A DNA stretch of 64,000 nucleotides, from positions 328,504-392,503 of the forward strand of contig BGZK01000481.1 of assembly GCA_005406025.1 (NCBI GenBank), written 5' to 3'. This stretch comes from Eumeta japonica. Lineage: Eukaryota; Arthropoda; Insecta; Lepidoptera; Psychidae. A program made the translations under genes and the position numbers. Of the stretch, positions 58,460-64,000 are shown in pieces; within the stretch, counting starts at the first letter, position 1; each line of letters opens with the position of its first letter. Below the pieces are notes generated by a model. The model saw nothing but the letters and a program-made list of their open reading frames with translations, had not been told where the DNA came from and did not search any database.

Positions 58460-59846
58460 CGTCATTTGAAACTGGACTGCAATCGAAAAGGTGGCAAATG
58501 AAATCACTTAATTACAATGTTATCTGATTTTAAAGGAGAGACAAAAAAGGAATCCAATTATTCTATATTAATCAAATAAATGGATACATTCATATTGTAT
58601 TGTCCTACAATTCATGTCGATTTTACCTTTGTAGTAATTTAGTACTTCCTAATTTTCGTATCGTTGTGATTAAAAATCGAAAATATTTACGGAATCTTCA
58701 ATGTCACCGCTCCGTAGTGTAGAATGAACGATGGACCGATTAAAGCCATTATGTACATTATTGAAAAATAGCACAATCTAAAGCAGCACTGCTCCTACTA
58801 TAAAACGACTTCACGGGTCAATATAAATTTTGATAGACCGGTTAACCGTAAAAACAAATGTTGGCATACTTATCTGTAATAATATATGATATAATGATAA
58901 TAATGACAGTCCAGTTTAATAAAAATAAAAATGCCCACCAAAACCCATCCTGTACAGTTCGTCGTCTATGATCCGTACGTGCACAACACACGAGACACGT
59001 GTTAACTCCCAAATTCTCCTAAAAATGAGGAAAGAAAATATTCCTGTCATACAAATATGTCATTCATTATTTGCGCCACCAGAAAAATCCGCAAAAATGT
59101 ATCAAATATATATTTCAGAATTTCTTACCGCGTAACCTGATAAGTGAAAAGATCGTCGAGTTTGTTCGGCGGCCCTGATGTAAACACATTGCGTACCGTT
59201 ATGAAAAATGTGTGAGGCAAGTGTGACAACACTTCAAGTGGTGATGGAATGACAGTTGATCATATTTGGGTAGAGCTCGGGCTGGGCTCGCGAATGTTCT
59301 GTTTCTCCTTAGGGGTTCCGTATCTTCGATTTAAAAACAGAGGAATCCTTATGGGATCAACTTGCGTGTTTGTTTGTTTGTCCATCGGTCATTAATCTAA
59401 AACCACTGAACTGATTAAGTTGTATTTGATACACAAATATATGTTTGTGATGTAAAACTGGACGTGCTACTTATTCAAGTTATTTTTAAATATGAAGGTG
59501 TGTATGTGTAATTTATGCAAATTAATTTTAAATGTGAGGTTCACTTTTGGAGGGTTAATTAATGAATACTGTGAGGGTTACGAATATACACACGTCTTAA
59601 TATAATTTTAAGTAGATAGTTTTAGAGTTAGTTAAGAAAATAGATGAAAATTGACTACTGACCCCCTTATTTCGAGACTACAACATCTATGGTCTTAAAA
59701 AAAATTAAAAAATAGTTTTTGGAGTTTACTCCTTAAGAATCGATTTCATATTTAGGCCCGGGGTATGGAATTTTGTGGGAGTAAAATCAAGTGTTAGATA
59801 AATGACGTTACGCTGTCGTCATGGTAACTGAAATAAATAAATCGTC
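58460..59846. other. Non-coding stretch
   Basis: No supported gene. A GC-raised patch at about 59095-59300 and an interspersed repeat copy at 59312-59470 are present. Confidence 0.5.
59312..59470 (+). repeat. Interspersed repeat, GGTTCCGTA family
   Basis: AGGGGTTCCGTATCTTCGAT, AAAAACAGAGGAATCCTTAT, GGGATCAACTTGCGTG and a TTTGTTTGTCC tract, then AAACCACTGAACTGATTAAG. The order of blocks is the same as at 17018 and 53108. Confidence 0.65.
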
Positions 59847-60230
59847 ATGGTTACTGTTTACATTTCAGTCAATCAGAATGTGACAAATATAATAGATTTT
59901 CTCCACCAATCATTGTTAGTGTATACAGAAGGGGGTTCAAAACTATTGAACAAACGTTACCATGAACTTCCACTTGTACTTGGTGGAGATTTTAATATTG
60001 ATTTTAATAAAGAAGATGGTTTCCGGTTTAGTACAATTTCTGAAAGATGAACTGAACTTAGATTTAATTTCTGACAGAACACTAGGGACAACTAGATATG
60101 GTACAACTATTGATGCGATGTTTTCACGATACACGACACATGTATCTTCCGACATTCATGTATAATATTTTAGTTACCATAAACCAATTATTTCAGTGTT
60201 TAACGATACCGCTATTGTTCCTGTGATAAA
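59847..60230 (+). pseudogene. Endonuclease-domain relic of Helentron/PIF1-helicase-linked type
   Basis: Some Helitron-2 (Helentron) polyproteins, often annotated as PIF1-like helicases, carry an apurinic-type endonuclease at the C-terminus. The plus strand reads NVTNIIDFLHQSLLVYTEGG, SKLLNKRYHELPLVLGGDFN with IDFNKEDGFR, then after a one-base shift near 60025 LVQFLKDELNLDLISDRTLG, TTRYGTTIDAMFSRYTTHV and, past a stop, YFSYHKPIISVF. GGDFN and TTIDAMF are the catalytic-region motifs of the fold; YFSYHKPI is the family's characteristic end. No helicase or Rep motif was found upstream. A stand-alone LINE endonuclease is the alternative. Confidence 0.7.
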
Positions 60231-61003
60231 CATTACGCAAGATAACGTCAATGATAGAGAAAATCAATTTTACTAAAAATTTTATTATAACATAATTATT
60301 TTCAATATTTTCTTAAATGACGAATTAATTGTTTTACTATTAACATAAATAAATGAATTGTGTATTATGCTTTGAATAATATAATAGATGCTTTTATTTA
60401 CCATTATACTAATCTATATATAGATATCACCTTAAAGCAGTAAACTCCATTCGTGCGTCGGAGCTGACACACTTTTTTTATTTATAGATTACATAAAAAC
60501 CTATAAGAATTCTATAGTTTGCTTCGTTTCGGTTCCTTTCATTGTCCAGTATAAACTGACACTTATTAAGTACGTGAGTGCATAGGTTTGTTTTTCTTTT
60601 TTTTAGTTTTTCATAAAACCAGCAACTTATACAAGTGTCAAATTGAGAAAACTTAAGGAAAACAATAAATAAAAATCGGCAAATGATTGAATGAAAATAG
60701 TTTCTTTACAGTATTTAACACAGATATATATTGTTGTAGCACGGAGCTCTCGTTGCGCGGACCCGACTCGCACTTGGCTGGTTTTTCAAAGAGAGTTGCT
60801 GAAAGTGAGATCCACAAAAGTTCGTAGAGAAGCTATCGAGTCTCGTTTTATAAAAAAAAATATGTATACGACTGTAAACGTTCACACACGACAAATCTTA
60901 ATTTCTATATCTTATAATTGTTATAGCATAAAGCAGCAGACATATCTTATTTCCTATCACCGCTTAAAGTGAACGAATCTTCATTATTAATTTACAATGC
61001 CCT
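60231..61003. other. Non-coding stretch
   Basis: AT-rich; a frame at 60691-60972 crosses the repeat copy at 60735-60790 and is not supported as a gene. Confidence 0.5.
60735..60790 (-). repeat. Interspersed repeat, GGTTCCGTA family (minus)
   Basis: The reverse complement reads AACCAGCCAAGTGCGAGTCG, GGTCCGCGCAACGAGAGCTC and CGTGCTAC, the typical head of this family (GAGTCGGAC... GAGGGTTCCGTA). Confidence 0.7.
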
Positions 61004-61174
61004 ATGAATCTAATATGCCACCCTGCGGTAGGTATGGTAGGGCATGCGTTACATACGGCAGATGGCTCCACTTCCGACGCGTCTAGCCGCTCAGACAAGA
61101 GCGACGTGATGGCGGAACATCGCGAATATCTGCCCCGTCCACTCAGTCGACCACAAATGCCAGTTGAACTGTAA
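61004..61174 (+). CDS. Candidate terminal coding exon, product unknown
   Basis: A 56-codon frame ends at TAA (61172-61174). From about residue 20 it reads DGSTSDASSRSDKSDVMAEH, then REYLPRPLSRPQMPVEL. Codons GGC TCC TCC GAC GCG AGC CGC GAC AAG AGC GAC GTG are strongly GC-ending, unlike anything else near it, and the peptide is hydrophilic and low in the Lys/Ile/Asn typical of random frames here. CGGCAG at 61056-61061 could be a splice acceptor (exon from 61062), and AATAAA follows at 61229-61234. Together these suggest the last exon of a host gene with upstream exons outside the recognised sequence. I do not recognise the protein; the acceptor lacks a good pyrimidine tract, so the 5' edge is uncertain. 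Confidence 0.45.
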   Translation: MNLICHPAVGMVGHALHTADGSTSDASSRSDKSDVMAEHREYLPRPLSRPQMPVEL

Positions 61175-61228
61175 TTTCAGTGTTCGGTGTACCATTCAGA
61201 AACATCCAAATACATTCATTTTATTTGA

Positions 61229-61234
61229 AATAAA
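61229..61234 (+). terminator. Possible polyadenylation signal
   Basis: AATAAA 55 bases after the stop of the candidate exon. In AT-rich DNA such a hexamer is common, so the support is positional only. Confidence 0.3.
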
Positions 61235-63599
61235 CAGAAACATCGCTGAAAAAAACAATAATTGCCACAAAACCATATATTATATAATTTCCATCATTAA
61301 CACATACATTTTCTTGTAGCGAACTAAAAAACCCCGGTTTGATCACCCGTTGACAAACAGAATGGCCTATTATATTTTAAATTTTTTAAGGGATATTCAA
61401 AGATATCTGTCAACGTAGGCGATCTCTTGACAATAGGTAAAGAGAAACTAAATTATAAATTTTTTTTAATGATTTAAAAATAATAACACAGAAAAAACTA
61501 TGTATTTTTATGTGCTAAATGTTTAAATTTTTCGGAACTCTCGGAACTCGAACATCCAATCTATACAGAGAAACGCCAACGATGAAGCAAATAAAACGAA
61601 TACACAGAGTACGTACACAATACACAATGAATTTTACACAAGCCCCGTTAATTTTTCTTCAATGATTTCGGAGTTTGTAGTGGAAAACGTAAAAAAATAG
61701 ACGATGTTTTGATTGAAGACGTGTTATGTTGTTGCTTTTACGATTTGTCCTTCGACGTGGTCGTTGTGATCGGAAATGACACACTCGAAGTGAAAGAAAA
61801 ATTGTTTGATTTGATTGAAAACAATGTCACCAAATAATTGAGAGTCTACTAAATCGATGAAAAAATAGAAAACCTATTTTGATGAGAATTAACTAGAGTC
61901 GTTTTATTTGCAAACTCTTCAATTATTCTTAGTTTTTATGGTTAGAATTCACTTCAAACATAAAAGAGGTTTTTACAAAAAAAAAATATTATAAGATATC
62001 CTTTAACATAAAGGAAGTACATGTGCATACTGCAGTGAATTGTGGGTCACTGTAATTTTGTACGCTGAATATTGTGTTACTGCAATTGTATAATATAGTT
62101 CACTCGTATTGCATCGTCGTACTGTTCAAGATTGCATACTGTTCCCGATTGCATCCTTTTATTTATACACTTTGCATTGGTTTCTCGAACACTATACAGT
62201 GAGATACATTGCATCGGAATGCACTCTTGCATCTAGATTAGCCTTTTTCAATTCCATGCATTACATAACTCTCAATTTAGCAATCTTAAAAATGACAATG
62301 TTATTAAGCTATCCGACCATTTTAATACTGCGTATTTTTTTGCTGTCGTTCCTTATCTACAAAAGAGGGCGCACCACAACGACCTAGTACTGAAAAGCGA
62401 CAGCTGTGACACAGAAACACTAATACAGGCTAACCCTTTAGTTGTTTGAAATGGAATAATCGAACCGAGCCGTTACTATGCAAGGTTACGGCGGTGGGTA
62501 GAATCTAATGTCCTGTTATTGCCCATTGCATATATAATCAAGAGCATATTGTAAAGGCAGAACGCATAGTTTTCGAAATGTAGGTTATATGTTTATAAAA
62601 ATTGATATTTTGTGATTGTATTAGATACACAAGTGTTTCGATTGCTTAGGATCGTTTGTGTAAGAATTGCTTAATTTGAAATCGTGATAAAATTTTATCG
62701 TTTATAAGGGTTATTTTCATATTGTTTTTGTTGTGTTTACGCAGTTTTGACTGTATGTTATGTAACATTTTAGAACTAAAAGACAAATACCACGTTCATT
62801 TGACAGAGGGATAAACAGATACCGCATGCTGATTAGAACTTCGTACAAACCTCAATAACTTTTTTAATTTCTCTAACTTTCATAAGTCTTGCATATAAAA
62901 TCATCGATTTTGAGTGCCCACAATTGACATCTTCTCTAATCTGTATTTAGTACAAAATTCATAAGTTTCTCTATGCCGCCTCATTTCGACTATTTTCTAT
63001 ATAAGATTTACCTTACAAATTACTTTATCTTAATAAATTTACATTTTATTTATGATTAATTATCTTCAAATACTTTCGTCTTTCTTTATTTCTTATCAAG
63101 CTTGATTACAGCTACCGCCATAAGGCTTAGCTTAGAACACTTATGTATTAACGCATTTGAAGAGAAATGTGTTTTACTATTTTCTAATTAATTTCTTAGT
63201 TTATATCTTCTTTCAATGTCAGTATCTTTCAATTTTTTTGGTAAAACGTGTTTTTTTTTTGGAAAATATATTTAGATACGAATTATATACTGATGAAATA
63301 TGTATAATATTTTTCGATCCTATCGCGTTTTTTTCCAAAATATTTCCGGCATTTTTAAATCAACACGTTAGTTAAAAAGACGCATATTTTATCAATAACA
63401 TAAGCAAACAATTGATTTTTATTGGTCTAACCTCAAAACAAACACTCATGGCCTTAGTGTTGCTTAACAACGCCATCCATCGTCAAGTAGCATTAGTATT
63501 GCTGTGTCGGTAAAACAGTTAGTTGCTAACCAATAATAGTTTTTCTCGTAAAAAAAGAAACCGGACGTTTTCTCACAAAAGAAGAAACTTCAAAAAACT
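61235..63599. other. Non-coding stretch
   Basis: No supported gene. A 92-codon frame at 62109-62387 includes short GATTGCAT reiterations and no motif. Confidence 0.5.
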
Positions 63600-63700
63600 A
63601 AAGAACTTGAAAAAATTAATCATGTGGAATCGAACCGGGGTCTTGTGATTTTGAAACTACCCGATTTCTCAACTGTGCTATAATAATCTTGTCGATAGTG
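63600..63700 (-). repeat. tRNA-derived SINE head or degenerate tRNA-like sequence
   Basis: On minus, TAGCACAGTTGAG (63680-63668) resembles an A box and GGTTCGATTCC (63636-63626) is a near-perfect B box, about 44 bases apart, as in tRNA-type RNA polymerase III promoters. The sequence between and around does not fold into a convincing full tRNA, so a SINE head is preferred. Confidence 0.55.
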
Positions 63701-64000
63701 GCAAAATTTATCTTCGTGTTGTAATTCATGGCCTGAAAACACGAATAAAACGAGGTTTTCCAAAAAAATCAAACCTTGCTAGATCGATTTATGGCTCTTG
63801 AAACCTCCTGTGTACTAAGTTTCATGTGTCCCTACCATAACCATTTCCGAAATTCTGATTACATATGTATATATATACATAATACAAGAATAATTCATTT
63901 AAAGTTACAACATTGTTATGATCACATGCTTTCATAAACAACCACCTGAGTCATAGGCAAAACAAACAGGTGTATATATATATTTAAATTATCTATTGTC

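Noticed and set aside
1..64000. CRISPR array, bacterial operon, plasmid or phage features
   Set aside because: No regularly spaced direct repeats, no ribosome-binding-site-led gene runs; all coding relics are eukaryotic transposons.

Overview
The window reads as nuclear DNA from an insect, most likely a lepidopteran. It is AT-rich and contains no dense coding, rRNA, CRISPR array or operon-like gene order. The repeats point the same way: an R1-clade LINE, a Jockey-like LINE with an FP25-type ORF1 domain, several non-LTR 3' tails carrying RWFGHVERM-type ends, interspersed repeats with a GGTTCCGTA core, a mariner relic and a hAT element. The species assignment is inference; the transposon families were read from residues in the translations.

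Layout. 1-3.6 kb: AT-rich sequence with a ~99-bp tandem duplication and a perfect hairpin. 3.6-6.9 kb: a decayed Jockey-like LINE (+) covering most of ORF1 and ORF2. 7-17 kb: no gene seen; three GC-raised islands, two LINE 3' fragments (12.1 kb -, 14.3 kb +), microsatellites and a perfect 42-bp palindrome at 16.64 kb. 17.3-19.9 kb: an R1-clade LINE (-) that kept endonuclease and RNase H but lost its reverse transcriptase. 20-25.5 kb: non-coding. 25.5-28.3 kb: composite repeat holding a LINE 3' end and a ~700-bp imperfect palindrome. 28.85-33.2 kb: the clearest structure in the window. A broken (-) strand gene of an unclassified, probably transposon-borne family (GERFHQD motif) is split by a 3,147-bp hAT element with an exact 8-bp target-site duplication. 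33-42 kb: mostly non-coding, with one interspersed repeat copy. 42.3-44.3 kb: unassigned ORFs, a LINE 3' tail and a 436-bp MITE whose sibling lies at 57.95 kb. 45.9 kb: a 91-bp (TG)n tract. 46.4 kb: LINE tail (-). 49.55-51.2 kb: two 257-bp inverted arms with a single mismatch. 53.85 kb: LINE endonuclease relic. 56 kb: mariner relic (-). 59.85 kb: Helentron-type endonuclease relic. 61.0-61.17 kb: the only non-transposon coding candidate, a short GC-rich ORF that looks like a terminal exon followed by AATAAA. 63.6 kb: tRNA-like SINE head (-).

No complete host gene is visible. The window is best read as a large intron or gene-poor intergenic region, possibly upstream of the terminal exon at 61 kb, with candidate conserved non-coding islands among layers of dead transposons. 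None of the transposon genes looks intact; each recognised coding block has frameshifts, stops or deletions.
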